A program made the position numbers and the translations under genes. The notes under the pieces were generated by a model. The model saw only the letters and a list, made by a program, of their open reading frames with translations. It did not search any database and was not told the origin of the DNA. Of a stretch of DNA of 64,000 nt, positions 42,704 to 52,103 are shown piece after piece. This DNA is from CAZUGO01 sp964619935. Its GTDB lineage: Bacteria > Planctomycetota > Phycisphaerae > UBA1845 > CAIVHJ01. Location: contig CAZUGO010000062.1 in the NCBI GenBank assembly GCA_964619935.1, positions 62,001 to 126,000 of the forward strand, given 5' to 3'. Position 1 is the stretch's first letter. Every line of letters starts with the position of its first letter.

Positions 42704-43573
42704 ATGGAAGTGAAGCTGGCTGAGAAACGAGGATTCTGCTTCGGTGTCGAAGACGCGGTGGAGCTGGCGGAAAATGCCCTCCGCCGCCACGGGCCCGGCA
42801 AGATTGTCGCCCTCGGACCGGTCATCCACAATCCGCAGGTGGTCCATTCGCTGGAACAGGCCGGGCTCAATCAGTCCGGCTCCCTGGATGACATCGAGGA
42901 CGGCGGCACCATCCTGGTCCGATCGCACGGGGCGGCCCCCGAGTTTTACGCCCAGGCCCGGCACAAGAACCTGGAAATCGTCGATGCCACCTGCATCCTG
43001 GTCAAGAAGGCCCAAGACGCCGTTCGCCAGTTGCACGAGGAAGGCTACCAGGTGGTTATGATCGGCGACGCCGACCATCCCGAAGTTCGGGGGGTCATCG
43101 GGTATGCCCCGGAAGTGCTGATCGTCGATTCGTTCGACGATCTGGAGCGGCTGCCGCATCGCGAGAAACTCGGCATCGTCGCGCAGACGACGCACTCGCC
43201 GGACCATGTCGGCGAAATCATCGGTGAAATCGCCAAGCGCCCCTTTCTGGAACTCAAGATCATCAATACATTGTGCCTGGAAGTGGTCCGGCGGCAGGAG
43301 GCTGCCACCCGACTATGCCCGGAGGTCGACGTCATGTTCGTCCTCGGCGGGTTGCATTCGGCCAACACCCGGGAGTTGGCTCGCCTGTGCCGCAACCAGG
43401 GACGGCCCACCCACCACTTGGAGGGCTGGGCGCAGTTCGACCGCTGCATGGTCGCCGGCATGCGCGTCGCCGGGGTCACCGCGGGAGCCTCGACCCCCGA
43501 GTGGATCGTCCAGGAGTTCGTCGCCGGGCTCGAAGGCCTTGATCCGCAGGGTTCCGCGGCTGAACCGACCTGA
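42704..43573 (+). CDS. ispH: 4-hydroxy-3-methylbut-2-enyl diphosphate reductase (IspH/LytB)
   Basis: 289 residues from ATG 42704; a GTG at 42674 would add 10. The enzyme makes IPP and DMAPP in the last step of the MEP isoprenoid pathway and needs an iron-sulfur cluster. The three cluster cysteines are seen in GFCFGV (Cys12), VDATCILV and NTLCLEV. HNPQVV, SHGA, AQTTHS and GGLHSANTREL correspond to the substrate His/Ser/Asn sites (usually GGxNSSNT; a His takes one place here). The C-terminal ASTPEWIVQE motif is also conserved. Confidence 0.92.
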   Translation: MEVKLAEKRGFCFGVEDAVELAENALRRHGPGKIVALGPVIHNPQVVHSLEQAGLNQSGSLDDIEDGGTILVRSHGAAPEFYAQARHKNLEIVDATCILVKKAQDAVRQLHEEGYQVVMIGDADHPEVRGVIGYAPEVLIVDSFDDLERLPHREKLGIVAQTTHSPDHVGEIIGEIAKRPFLELKIINTLCLEVVRRQEAATRLCPEVDVMFVLGGLHSANTRELARLCRNQGRPTHHLEGWAQFDRCMVAGMRVAGVTAGASTPEWIVQEFVAGLEGLDPQGSAAEPT

Positions 43574-43953
43574 GGCGCCGGGTTCGGCCGCCGCCGCTGG
43601 CGTCCCAACACCCAGGCGGGGCTGGGGGGCAGGCGGCCCGACCCCCGACCGCCCCGGGAAACCGACCGAGGGTGTGTCGGTGCATTGCCGCGAGCCTGTG
43701 AATTCGCTATATTGACCGGGTTTGGTGGGTTCTCATCGGCCTCGGTCGGAGGCTGAATCCAACTTGGTATGCGATCGCGTGTCGAAGCACCCGACGGGGC
43801 CGGCGGTGGCTAGCGTCGTTGCTGGTGTTGTCGTTCGTCAGCCGACCTGCCCGGCATGCCGGCACCGCGCCGGACTGGGCAGGCAGGTGGCAAGACGAGG
43901 GTGGCGTTCTGTGTCCCACTTTTTGTTCCAGACCTAGGTGGAAGCGTTCGATC
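43574..43953 (+). other. Intergenic leader of rpsA
   Basis: 380 bp. Contains the promoter at 43685-43713 and a leader of about 235 nt. No other structure recognised. Confidence 0.45.
43685..43713 (+). promoter_or_regulatory. Promoter of rpsA
   Basis: TTGCCG at 43685-43690, 17-bp spacer, TATATT at 43708-43713. Predicted start near 43720. Confidence 0.65.
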
Positions 43954-45804
43954 ATGGTGAATCACAATTTAGTTCAAGAGTTGAATGTCACAGACGAGAT
44001 GGTGGACTCTCAGTTAGCCCAGGCCTTCGGTGATCTGGGCGCCGCCGAGATGCAGACCAAGATCGAGTCCACCCTGGGCGAGATCAGCCCCGGATCGCTG
44101 CTCAAGGGCCGGATCATCGGGCGGGTCGGCAACGATGTCATTGTCGACGTCGGCCTGAAGAGCGAGGGCATCATCCCCACCGATGAGTGGAACGACGAGA
44201 CCGAAATCGACATCGGCGACGAGATCGACGTCTGGCTGGACACGGTGGAGTCGGACAGCGGGCTGGTTCAACTCAGCAAGCGCAAAGCCGACCGCCTGCT
44301 GAACTGGCAACGGATCATCTCCTGCACCCACGAGGGCGACGACGTCCGCGGCAAGGTCATGCGCAAGATTAAGGGCGGGCTGCTGGTGGACATCGGCGTC
44401 CCGGTGTTCCTGCCGGCCTCGCAGGTCGACCTGCGCCGCCCCGGCGACATTGGTGACATGATCGGTCGCGAGATTGATGCCAAGATTCTGAAGATCGACT
44501 CCGACCGCCGCAACATCGTGATCTCGCGGCGGAAGCTGTTGGAGGAGCGCCGCCAGACCGCTCGCGATACCCTGCTGAAGGAGCTCGAGATCGGCCAAAC
44601 CCGCAAGGGCGTGGTCAAGAACATCGCCGACTTCGGGGCCTTCGTGGATCTGGGCGGCATCGACGGTCTGCTGCACATCACCGACATGAGCTGGGATCGC
44701 GTGCACCACCCGTCGGCCATGCTCAAGATCGATCAGGAGATCGAGGTCACCATCCTGAACATCGACCCCAACAGCGAGAAAATCGCCCTGGGTCTGAAGC
44801 AGCAGACCGAGAACCCCTGGGAGCGGATCGACCAGAAGTATCCCCTCAACCAGAAGACCAAGGGCGAGGTGGTCAACATTATGAACTACGGCGCCTTCGT
44901 CAAGCTGGAGCCCGGCGTCGAAGGTCTGGTGCACATCAGCGAGATGAGCTGGACCCGGCGGATCAACCATCCTTCCGAACTCCTCAGCCTCGGCGACGAG
45001 GTCGAGGTCGTGGTCCTGGACATCAATAAGGACAAGCAGGAGATCAGCCTGGGCATGAAGCAGGTCGAGACCAATCCGTGGACCACGGTTGCCGCCAAGT
45101 ACCCGCCGAACACCCGGGTTACCGGCCGGGTGCGCAACCTGACCAATTACGGCGCCTTCATCGAGATCGAGCAGGGCATCGACGGCTTGCTGCACGTTTC
45201 GGACATGAGCTGGACCAAGAAGATCTCGCACCCCTCGGAACTGCTCAAGAAGAATGATGAGATCCAGTGCGTGGTGCTCAAGGTGGAAGAGGACAAGCAG
45301 CGTATCGCCCTGGGTCTGAAGCAGCTCACCGAAGACCCCTGGGAGCGGGCCGTCCCCGAGAATTATCTGCCCGGACAGATCGTCGAAGGGACCGTCACCA
45401 AAATCACCAACTTCGGCGTGTTCGTCGAGCTGGAGCAGGATCTTGAAGGGCTGCTGCACGTCAGCGAGCTGGCCGACCACAAGATCGAGAACGCCCACGA
45501 CGAGGTCAAGGTCGGGGACAAGATTCAGGTCAAGATTCTGCGCGTCGATCCGGTGGAACGCAAGATCGGTCTGTCGAAGAAGCGTGCCGAATGGGCCTCT
45601 GAAGATGGCCACGGTGAAGAGGACGGCAAGCCCACCCGCAAGGAACGGCGCGGCGGTCTGGTCGGGGCCGCGGAAATCGGAACGGATGTCATCGATCGCG
45701 ACTTGCTGAATCGTCCCAAGACCGAAGGAAGAGCGCCTGCCCCGGAACCGGACCATGATTCCGATTCCGCTTCCGATAATGATCCGGACCTGCCGGATTC
45801 GTAG
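43954..45804 (+). CDS. rpsA: 30S ribosomal protein S1
   Basis: 616 residues from ATG 43954. Six S1 (OB-fold) domains are visible in tandem, starting near GSLLKGRIIGRV, GDDVRGKVMRKI, GQTRKGVVKNIADFGAFVDLG, LNQKTKGEVVNIMNYGAFVKLE, NTRVTGRVRNLTNYGAFIEIE and GQIVEGTVTKITNFGVFVELE. The last four are closest to the RNA-binding consensus. S1 brings mRNA to the 30S subunit and matters most for messages with weak Shine-Dalgarno sequences. The acidic C-terminus is disordered. Adjacent to cmk and ispH, a typical bacterial neighbourhood. Confidence 0.95.
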   Translation: MVNHNLVQELNVTDEMVDSQLAQAFGDLGAAEMQTKIESTLGEISPGSLLKGRIIGRVGNDVIVDVGLKSEGIIPTDEWNDETEIDIGDEIDVWLDTVESDSGLVQLSKRKADRLLNWQRIISCTHEGDDVRGKVMRKIKGGLLVDIGVPVFLPASQVDLRRPGDIGDMIGREIDAKILKIDSDRRNIVISRRKLLEERRQTARDTLLKELEIGQTRKGVVKNIADFGAFVDLGGIDGLLHITDMSWDRVHHPSAMLKIDQEIEVTILNIDPNSEKIALGLKQQTENPWERIDQKYPLNQKTKGEVVNIMNYGAFVKLEPGVEGLVHISEMSWTRRINHPSELLSLGDEVEVVVLDINKDKQEISLGMKQVETNPWTTVAAKYPPNTRVTGRVRNLTNYGAFIEIEQGIDGLLHVSDMSWTKKISHPSELLKKNDEIQCVVLKVEEDKQRIALGLKQLTEDPWERAVPENYLPGQIVEGTVTKITNFGVFVELEQDLEGLLHVSELADHKIENAHDEVKVGDKIQVKILRVDPVERKIGLSKKRAEWASEDGHGEEDGKPTRKERRGGLVGAAEIGTDVIDRDLLNRPKTEGRAPAPEPDHDSDSASDNDPDLPDS

Positions 45805-45933
45805 ACCGCGCCCGGCGCTGCCGCTCCTGGAAGCCCGTTGCGACCGGGGGATGACCGAGGTTAAGCCGCAAGGGAGTGCTGTCGATCTAATATGGCCTGT
45901 GATGTTCTTCAGCCGCCATTGAGGTGAACAGCC

Positions 45934-46821
45934 ATCGCCGTCGAATCGGGACTACAACTCTATCTCAAGCAGATCAACGAGGCTCCCCTGCTGACCGCCG
46001 AGGAGGAAAGAGACCTCGGCGAGGTCATCCAGCGCTCCCTGGAACTGGATGAACTGTTTGCCGAGGGCAAGATCGACTACTTGGAGAAGGAACGCGCCGA
46101 GGGCCAGGCCCAGCAGGCCCGCGATCGCATGGTCCGTTCCAACCTGCGGCTGGTGGTCAACATCGCGAAGAACTACAACAACCGCGGCATGCCGCTCAGC
46201 GATCTCATCGAGGAGGGTAACCTGGGGTTGCTGCGGGCCGTCGAAGGCTACGACCCCGAGCAGGGGACCCGCTTCAGCACCTACGCGTCCTGGTGGATCA
46301 AGCAGGCCATCAAACGCGCCCTGATCAACACCGTCCAGCCGATCCACATTCCGGCCTACATGGTCGACATGATCGCCCGCTTCAAACAGGCCCAGGAATC
46401 ATTCAACGAGCGCGAAGGGCGGCAGCCCGATCTCAAGGAGCTGGCCGCCGAACTGGACCTGCCTATGCGCAAGGTCGCGATTATCAAGCGGGCGGTCAAG
46501 GCCTTCAGCTCGCCAACCCAGTCGGGCGACACCGAAACGGGTCTGCCCATGTCCGAGATGCTCGCCGACAACCGCGTGCCGCAGCCCGAGGACGCCATGT
46601 TCTCGCAGGCCGAAAGCGACATGCTGCGCCGCCTCTTGGACCAGATCGACCAGCGCGAAGCCAGGATCCTGCGGATGCGCTTCGGGTTGGGTGAAGATGA
46701 ACCCATGACTCTGAAGGACATCGGGGAAAAGGTCGGCCTGACCCGCGAACGCGTCCGCCAAATCGAAAACGAAGCCCTCCGCCGCCTCAATCAGTTGGTC
46801 AGCGAAGAGCTCAACGGCTGA
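45934..46821 (+). CDS. Sigma-70 family RNA polymerase sigma factor with AUC start
   Basis: 295 residues if read from ATC 45934. In this frame a stop (TGA, 45925-45927) lies two codons upstream, and no ATG, GTG or TTG occurs before a TTG at 46081, which would cut off region 1.2. Conserved sequence AVESGLQLYLKQINEAPLLTAEEER directly follows the ATC, and GAGGTG at 45921-45926 sits 7 nt ahead of it, an ideal Shine-Dalgarno distance. Regions follow in order: 2.1-2.4 (NLRLVVNIAKNY, DLIEEGNLGLLRAV, RFSTYASWWIKQAIKRA), region 3 (VDMIARFKQA...) and region 4 (RFGLGEDEPMTLKDIGE, LTRERVRQIENEALRRL). There is no region 1.1, so it is a short principal-type or SigB/SigF-like group factor. A base-call error (ATG read as ATC) is the main alternative. 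Confidence 0.85.
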   Translation: MAVESGLQLYLKQINEAPLLTAEEERDLGEVIQRSLELDELFAEGKIDYLEKERAEGQAQQARDRMVRSNLRLVVNIAKNYNNRGMPLSDLIEEGNLGLLRAVEGYDPEQGTRFSTYASWWIKQAIKRALINTVQPIHIPAYMVDMIARFKQAQESFNEREGRQPDLKELAAELDLPMRKVAIIKRAVKAFSSPTQSGDTETGLPMSEMLADNRVPQPEDAMFSQAESDMLRRLLDQIDQREARILRMRFGLGEDEPMTLKDIGEKVGLTRERVRQIENEALRRLNQLVSEELNG

Positions 46822-46826
46822 TCAAG

Positions 46827-48293
46827 TTAGCGGGGCACTCCCGCCGGGGAATCAGGGCCCGCCAGGACCCGGCACAGCTCGTCGTGGATGCGGTTGTACG
46901 GGGCCGTCCCGCCGGCGATCCCGTTGAAGATGACGGCGAAGGCATACCAGCGCTGATCGGGGGTGTGGACATACCCGCTCATGGAGCGAATGCCGCGCAT
47001 GTATCCGGTCTTGGCATGGACTTGGCCGGGGATGCCCTTCATCCGCTTGCGCAAGGTTCCGCGGGTGCCGTTCACAGACAAACTCTCGATAAACACGCTG
47101 CCTTCGGGCTCGCTCAGGTACATGTGGCGGAGCACCGCGGCCACCTGCCGGGCGGTGGCTCGATTGTCGCGACTCAGGCCCGATCCGTCGGCCACGGACA
47201 ACCCGGCGGTATTGATGCCCCAGGACTGCAGCGTGTCCAGCACCAGCCGCTCGCCTGCGGGCCAGCTTCCGGCGCCGGAGGTGGCCGATGACCCTCGAGC
47301 CCGGCGCGAGGCCGCCTTGAGCAGGCATTCGGCAAAAAGGTTCTGGCTGTCGCTCAACGAGCGCTGCAATACGTCGCGCATCGAGGTCCGCTGGGTGCCG
47401 ACGATGTGCAGTGGCTGCGGCAGCTCAGCCGCGCCGGCCGCGACGCGGCGGACCTGGCCGCTGACCGACACCCCGCGGGCGGACAGGATCGCCTTGAGCA
47501 CCTCGCCGGTAAACACGCCGGGGTCCGGCACCGGTACGGCGGGCAGCGTGCTGCGGCGGTTGCACGGTCCGCGCAGCCAGTACTCGGGCCGATCGGGAGC
47601 CCGATGAATCAGTGGTTCATGCTTCGCCGAACAGACACACTCATTGTGGATCTCGATCCAGGGGGTCTCCGGAACGACTTCGTGCAATGTCCGCGATCCA
47701 TCGGCCGCCGGCCAGACCGACACCTCCACACAGTTGTCGAAGAAGTTCAACCCCCCGATCGGAGCAGCGAACCACTTCAGCAAGTCACGCCCTTCCCAGG
47801 TGGGATGAGTCCAGGTGCGATCGAAGACCCCATCGTCGATGATGATGTCATGGACCGCGTGCACCCCGCGGGATTGGAGCAGGTCGGCCCAGCCTTCGAA
47901 GGCCGCGGTCGGGCGGCGATCGCTGCGGGCGGCAATTTCAGGATCGCCCAGCCCGGGGTCGCCGCTCCCGATCAGGACCAGGTCGCGGCCGCGAAGGCCC
48001 AGGACGGTGTCGAAGTGGTAGTCGACGCCTAGGACGGTCAAGGCCGCGGCGGCTGAAAAAATCTTGTGGTTGCTGGCGGGAATCAGGGGAGTGTCGGCGT
48101 CGCGCTCGTAGAGCACCGCGCCGTCGGGCATGCTCATGACGCAGGCGCTGACCCGGGCCTGCTGCTCCGGCAACACGTCCAGCAGCCGGGCCAGTTGAGC
48201 CGACGGCGCTGCCCGCTCGGCCTGCACCGGGCCGGCACCGAGGAGGGTGCCAAGTAGTCCGAGGATCAACCCGCGGGTCATTCGGGGTGACAT
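46827..48293 (-). CDS. dacB: D-alanyl-D-alanine carboxypeptidase/endopeptidase (PBP4/DacB-type, S13)
   Basis: 488 residues from ATG 48293 (GGGAGGTG 10 nt upstream). Signal peptide in GLILGLLGTLLGAGPVQAE. Active-site triad motifs of the penicillin-binding fold: SNHK (SxxK with the nucleophile Ser) near residue 75, SDSQN (SxN) in the middle of the C-terminal half, and HAKTGYM (KTG). The inserted domains between SxxK and SxN are typical of the S13 class C enzymes. It trims or cleaves peptidoglycan peptides. Convergent with the sigma gene; the two stops are 5 bp apart. Confidence 0.92.
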   Translation of the reverse strand: MSPRMTRGLILGLLGTLLGAGPVQAERAAPSAQLARLLDVLPEQQARVSACVMSMPDGAVLYERDADTPLIPASNHKIFSAAAALTVLGVDYHFDTVLGLRGRDLVLIGSGDPGLGDPEIAARSDRRPTAAFEGWADLLQSRGVHAVHDIIIDDGVFDRTWTHPTWEGRDLLKWFAAPIGGLNFFDNCVEVSVWPAADGSRTLHEVVPETPWIEIHNECVCSAKHEPLIHRAPDRPEYWLRGPCNRRSTLPAVPVPDPGVFTGEVLKAILSARGVSVSGQVRRVAAGAAELPQPLHIVGTQRTSMRDVLQRSLSDSQNLFAECLLKAASRRARGSSATSGAGSWPAGERLVLDTLQSWGINTAGLSVADGSGLSRDNRATARQVAAVLRHMYLSEPEGSVFIESLSVNGTRGTLRKRMKGIPGQVHAKTGYMRGIRSMSGYVHTPDQRWYAFAVIFNGIAGGTAPYNRIHDELCRVLAGPDSPAGVPR

Positions 48294-48534
48294 GGGGTGC
48301 GCACACCTCCCGCCAAGAATCAGCATGGCCGCCTCCGGCAGTGCATGGTCGCACGATATCGCACGAGGGGGTGGGCGTAAAGGGTCGCCGGCCAGCGCCG
48401 GCAAGTCGCTGCTCCGGACGTTGCCGGAGGCCGCCTTGCAGCACCGGGTGGTCCTGGTGGCGTTGGAAAAAGCCCCTGGCCGAAGGGCAGCTCCCCACTT
48501 TTCTTGACCGCGCTACTTTGGCGGCGGCCGCGGG

Positions 48535-48540
48535 TATAAT
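48535..48540 (+). promoter_or_regulatory. Candidate -10 box before the TPR-like gene
   Basis: Perfect TATAAT 45 bp before the ATG, in very GC-rich sequence; a TTGACC at 48504-48509 is too far upstream (25-bp spacer). Confidence 0.35.
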
Positions 48541-48584
48541 GGGCGCACCCGCAAAGGCTCGACCCGCGAGCAAGGAGGATGACG

Positions 48585-49739
48585 ATGTCGGCTCGCCCCC
48601 TATTGTCAACGGCCATTCTGCTGACCTGCGGCGTGTCGCTTCCAGGCCAGACGCCGGCGGTGCACTCGCCCACGGGTTCCGACGATCGCCCCAAGGTGGT
48701 CATCATTCAGTACGAATCGGGGCGCGTCCTGGTGGCCCGCGAGATTAACGGCGAATTGCTGGTGGTCGAACCGCACGAGCGCGGCGCCGCCCTGCTTGGG
48801 GCCTACCTGGACGATCGCGGGCAGAATCCCGTGGCGCCGCCGGCCCAGCCGCAAGCCCGCTCCGACCTCGAAGACGTCCCGATGTTCTTCAGCCCATACT
48901 GGTACGGCGACCGCTCGTTGGTCAATATAGAACCGCCCAACGATGCCTCTCCGGTGGGGCGGGCCATCGAGCGGAACAAGCAGAATGCGGCGGAGTTGCG
49001 CCAGCAGGTCTACGCCCGCCGAGCCGAGCAGGGCACCCGCGGAACCACCAACAGCTCGGGGCAGGCTTATCCGTCAACCGCTGCCGATGCGGAGCGCGAC
49101 GACCGGCTGGCCCGGGTCCAGCAACAGGTCAACGCCGCGGGCTCCGGCGGTGCGGCCGGGTGGACACCGGATACCTTCTACGGACTCGGAGAAGGACTGG
49201 AGTATTACCGCCAGGAAGAGTTGGCCGCCCGCAAGGAGTTGGCGCTGCTCAGTTATGATGCCCTGTTGGAGGAAGGCCTGGCGTTCTTCAGCCAGCGGCG
49301 CTACGGCCAGGCCGCCCGCTCGTTCATCGGGGCCACCCAAAAGGATCACGGCGACGCCGGCAGCCGGCTGCACGCCGCCCAATGCCTGATGGCCACCGGG
49401 CTGTATCGCCAGGCGCTGGCCCACGTGCAGCGGGCCGTGGAGCTGGCTCCGCAGTTGCTCTACCGGCCGATGAACCATCGCACCAATTACGCCTTCCCAT
49501 CGGACTTCGACCAGCATCTGGCGGTCTTGCGGCAACATGTGGCCCAAAACCCCGGCGACGATGCCGCCTGCCTGCTCTTGGCTTACGAACAGTTCTTTAG
49601 CGATGATCCGATGACCGCCGCGGAGTCCATGCGGCGGGTGGCGGCCCTGTCGCACACCAGCACGTTTGCCCGCAAGCTCTGGCGGGCCGCCCAGCCGGTG
49701 TTCGGTGATGTGCCAACCGCGGCGCCGCCGGGTTCCTAG
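48585..49739 (+). CDS. Secreted TPR-like protein
   Basis: 384 residues from ATG 48585, 6 nt after AAGGAGG; an ATG at 48579 overlaps that site and is unlikely. Signal peptide ARPLLSTAILLTCGVSLPGQ. After a disordered Gln/Arg/Ala region (about 85-200) there are helical repeats of TPR character (EEGLAFFSQRRYGQAARSFIGATQKDHGDAGSRLHAAQCLMATGLYRQALAHVQRAVELAPQ). Typical of planctomycete envelope proteins of unknown role. Confidence 0.75.
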   Translation: MSARPLLSTAILLTCGVSLPGQTPAVHSPTGSDDRPKVVIIQYESGRVLVAREINGELLVVEPHERGAALLGAYLDDRGQNPVAPPAQPQARSDLEDVPMFFSPYWYGDRSLVNIEPPNDASPVGRAIERNKQNAAELRQQVYARRAEQGTRGTTNSSGQAYPSTAADAERDDRLARVQQQVNAAGSGGAAGWTPDTFYGLGEGLEYYRQEELAARKELALLSYDALLEEGLAFFSQRRYGQAARSFIGATQKDHGDAGSRLHAAQCLMATGLYRQALAHVQRAVELAPQLLYRPMNHRTNYAFPSDFDQHLAVLRQHVAQNPGDDAACLLLAYEQFFSDDPMTAAESMRRVAALSHTSTFARKLWRAAQPVFGDVPTAAPPGS

Positions 49740-49763
49740 GCGGCGGGCGGGGTGGGGCTGGTT

Positions 49764-50249
49764 TCAGCCGGTGAGCCATTCCGGGAAGAACGTCAGCAGC
49801 AGCCTCATGATTGCCAGGGTGTAAACACCGGCGACCAGATCATCGAGCACCACGCCCCAGCCGCCCGGCAGGCGCTTTTCGATGACATTGGCGGGAAAAA
49901 TCTTTGCGATGTCGATGGCTCGTTCCAGCACAAAGCTCAGCACCACGACCTGCCAGGTGAACGGCAGGGTGAAGACAGCCAGCAGGTAGCCCGCGATCTC
50001 GTCCACCACCATCTTCGAGCTGTCTTTCTCACCCAGCAGGCGATCGCCGACTCCGGACAGCCAGATCGCCAGGCCGCTGAACGCCAGCCAGCCCGCCAGG
50101 TACCAGGCCCACGGCAGGCGGTGCATCATGAAGAACAAGGGAATGCCCAGCACCAGCACGCTGACCGTGCCCGAAGCGATCGGTACGTAGCCGAGATACC
50201 CCAGCGAGCCTGCACACAGGATCAACCGCTGTCGCAATGGACGGGTCAT
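49764..50249 (-). CDS. pgpA: Phosphatidylglycerophosphatase A
   Basis: 161 residues, membrane protein with about four helices. GYVPIASGTVSVL matches the family start (GxxPxASGTxG), EKDSSKMVVDEIAGYLLA carries the conserved Asp/Glu metal site, and ERAIDIAKIFPANVIEKRLPGGWGVVLDDLVAGVY matches the second metal-binding block. It dephosphorylates phosphatidylglycerophosphate to phosphatidylglycerol. Third gene of the accA transcription unit. Confidence 0.92.
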   Translation of the reverse strand: MTRPLRQRLILCAGSLGYLGYVPIASGTVSVLVLGIPLFFMMHRLPWAWYLAGWLAFSGLAIWLSGVGDRLLGEKDSSKMVVDEIAGYLLAVFTLPFTWQVVVLSFVLERAIDIAKIFPANVIEKRLPGGWGVVLDDLVAGVYTLAIMRLLLTFFPEWLTG

Positions 50250-50297
50250 GGGTCAACCGGTGTCGGGTCGGGTCGCAGGCGGCGCTGGCGGGCGCGG

Positions 50298-50966
50298 TTA
50301 CTCAATGTCGGCCTGGATGAAGTTCATGATGGCGTCGCGATTCTCGCGCCAGCATTGTTCCTGGTCCTGATGGGCCGGCAGTTCCAGCGTGATGGTGGGA
50401 ATCTGCCGTTCGTAGCCGGTCCAGGTGCCCAGGCTGCCGGGGGTGGCGTACCCGATGTCCGGCTTGACCGGGTAACCGTTCTCGCGGGCCATCAGCTCGG
50501 CCAGCGGTTGGGCCGGTCCGTCGTAGTTCACGCACTGCCGATCGCTGTCGATGCAATGGAGGGTGAGGATTCGACAAAAGTGGTACTTGCGAATGAGATC
50601 CAGAACCAGTTGCGTCTCGATTTCGCTCGAGGCCCGTGGTCCGCCATAGTTGGCGTTCTCGGGGGCGATCTTTTGCCAGTTGGCGGTCGGGAAGTTGCGG
50701 TTGATGTCGACGCCTTGACTGTTCTTGCGGCTACCGCGTTCCAGCCCGTCCGGATTGAGCCGCGGCACGATGATCAGGTGCTCATCCATCATCTCGCCGA
50801 TGCGGGTCTGCAGCAACTCCACCAGGCAGTTACCCACAAACGCACCTTGTGGTTCGTCACCGTGCACGCCGCCCACGATGAGAATGGTCGGCGGTTCGTT
50901 CACAAGCTCGACAATCTGGATCGGCCGGCCCTCTGCGGAACTGGCCAGAACATGAGTTTTCAGCAT
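50298..50966 (-). CDS. M14-family zinc carboxypeptidase (MpaA-like)
   Basis: 222 residues. Zinc-binding HGDE near residue 35, substrate-binding RLNPDGLERGSRKNSQGVDINRNFP (the Arg/Asn pair of the family), TLHCID with the third ligand His, and TITLELP with the catalytic Glu. Length and motif spacing match murein peptide amidase MpaA, which cuts the gamma-D-glutamyl-diaminopimelate bond. The ATG is 3 bp after the accA stop, so the genes are co-translated. Confidence 0.85.
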   Translation of the reverse strand: MLKTHVLASSAEGRPIQIVELVNEPPTILIVGGVHGDEPQGAFVGNCLVELLQTRIGEMMDEHLIIVPRLNPDGLERGSRKNSQGVDINRNFPTANWQKIAPENANYGGPRASSEIETQLVLDLIRKYHFCRILTLHCIDSDRQCVNYDGPAQPLAELMARENGYPVKPDIGYATPGSLGTWTGYERQIPTITLELPAHQDQEQCWRENRDAIMNFIQADIE

Positions 50967-50969
50967 AAT

Positions 50970-52103
50970 TCAGCTTGGTTGCACGGCCGTTGCGGCGCGA
51001 CGTTTTGACGGGGTGCCCGGTCGCAAGCCTCCCGCACGGTTCGGCGGCGTACTGTCCGCTTTCCGAGCCCTGGCTCGGGCCGGCTTGGCGGCAGCGGATT
51101 CCGACTCGAAGAAACTCCCAATGCCGCGCAGACGGGCGTAGCGCCTCTTGAGCAGGGTGTCGATTCGCACCCGCTTAAGCTCGCGGAGGGTCTGCCCAAG
51201 GTAGTCCTCCAGGTTCTGAGTGGCAGCATCGGGTGACCGATGAGCGCCGCCGATGGGCTCAGGAATGATGTCGTCAATCAGGTTCAGTTTCTTGAGTTCC
51301 CGGGCGGTCAGGTGCAATGACTCGGCCGCTCGCCTGGCCTGATCGCCGGTCTTGAACAGAATCGCGGCACAGCCCTCCGGTGAGATGACCGAATAAAAGG
51401 AGTACTGGAACAGGGCCACCCGGTCCCCAACCCCGATTCCCAAGGCGCCGCCGCTGCCGCCCTCGCCAATCACCACGCAGACGATCGGCACCCGCAGCCG
51501 GGACATCTCCATCAGGTTGACCGCGATGGCCTGGGCGATTCCGCGCTCCTCGGCCGCGATCCCCGGGTAGGCCCCCTGGGTGTCGATCAGCGATACGATT
51601 GGCAGGTTGTACTTCTCCGCTAACCTCATTTTCAACAACGCTTTACGGTATCCTTCGGGGTGGGCGCAGCCGAAGTTGCAACTGATCTTCTCCTTGGTGT
51701 CCTTGCCCTTGTTGTGGCCTACGAGCATGACCTTGTGGCCGGCAATCCGGGCAAACCCGGTGACCATGGCCTTGTCGTTCCCCGCGGTGCGATCGCCGTG
51801 CAGTTGCACGAAATCTTTGGCCATGGTTCGCAAGTAATCGGGTAGAATCGGCCGGTGCGGGTGTCGGGCCACCTGGACGGTCTCCCAGGCCGACAGCTTG
51901 CCGTAAATCTGGCGGGCCATGTTCTTTAGGGACGATCGCAGCTTCCTGATGTCAGATGCGAGGTCGCGCCCGCTGTCAATCTGCTGCCCCTCGAGGAGCA
52001 GAATTTCCTGCTCAATCCTCGCAAGGGGCCGTTCAAACTCGAGATAGCCGCTTCCACTCGCTGCGGACAAGACCGGAGCGCTTCGTCCATCTTCCGTGGC
52101 CAT
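50970..52103 (-). CDS. accA: Acetyl-CoA carboxylase carboxyltransferase subunit alpha
   Basis: 377 residues from ATG 52103 (GAGGCTA upstream). The core matches AccA: LEFERPLARIEQEI, HPHRPILPDYL, DRTAGNDKAMVTG, HNKGKDTKEKISCNFGCAHPEGYRKALLKMRLAEKYNLPIVSLIDTQGAYPGIAAEERGIAQAIAVNLMEM, GEGGSGGALGIGVGDRVALFQYSFYSVISPEGCAAILFK. It transfers the carboxyl group from biotin to acetyl-CoA. The C-terminus after residue 330 is a basic disordered extension that E. coli AccA lacks. Heads the accA-M14-pgpA unit. Confidence 0.94.
   Translation of the reverse strand: MATEDGRSAPVLSAASGSGYLEFERPLARIEQEILLLEGQQIDSGRDLASDIRKLRSSLKNMARQIYGKLSAWETVQVARHPHRPILPDYLRTMAKDFVQLHGDRTAGNDKAMVTGFARIAGHKVMLVGHNKGKDTKEKISCNFGCAHPEGYRKALLKMRLAEKYNLPIVSLIDTQGAYPGIAAEERGIAQAIAVNLMEMSRLRVPIVCVVIGEGGSGGALGIGVGDRVALFQYSFYSVISPEGCAAILFKTGDQARRAAESLHLTARELKKLNLIDDIIPEPIGGAHRSPDAATQNLEDYLGQTLRELKRVRIDTLLKRRYARLRGIGSFFESESAAAKPARARARKADSTPPNRAGGLRPGTPSKRRAATAVQPS

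Noticed and set aside
46081..46821. TTG 46081 as start of the sigma factor
   Set aside because: It would remove region 1.2, whose sequence is clearly conserved upstream in the same frame, and it has no ribosome-binding site.
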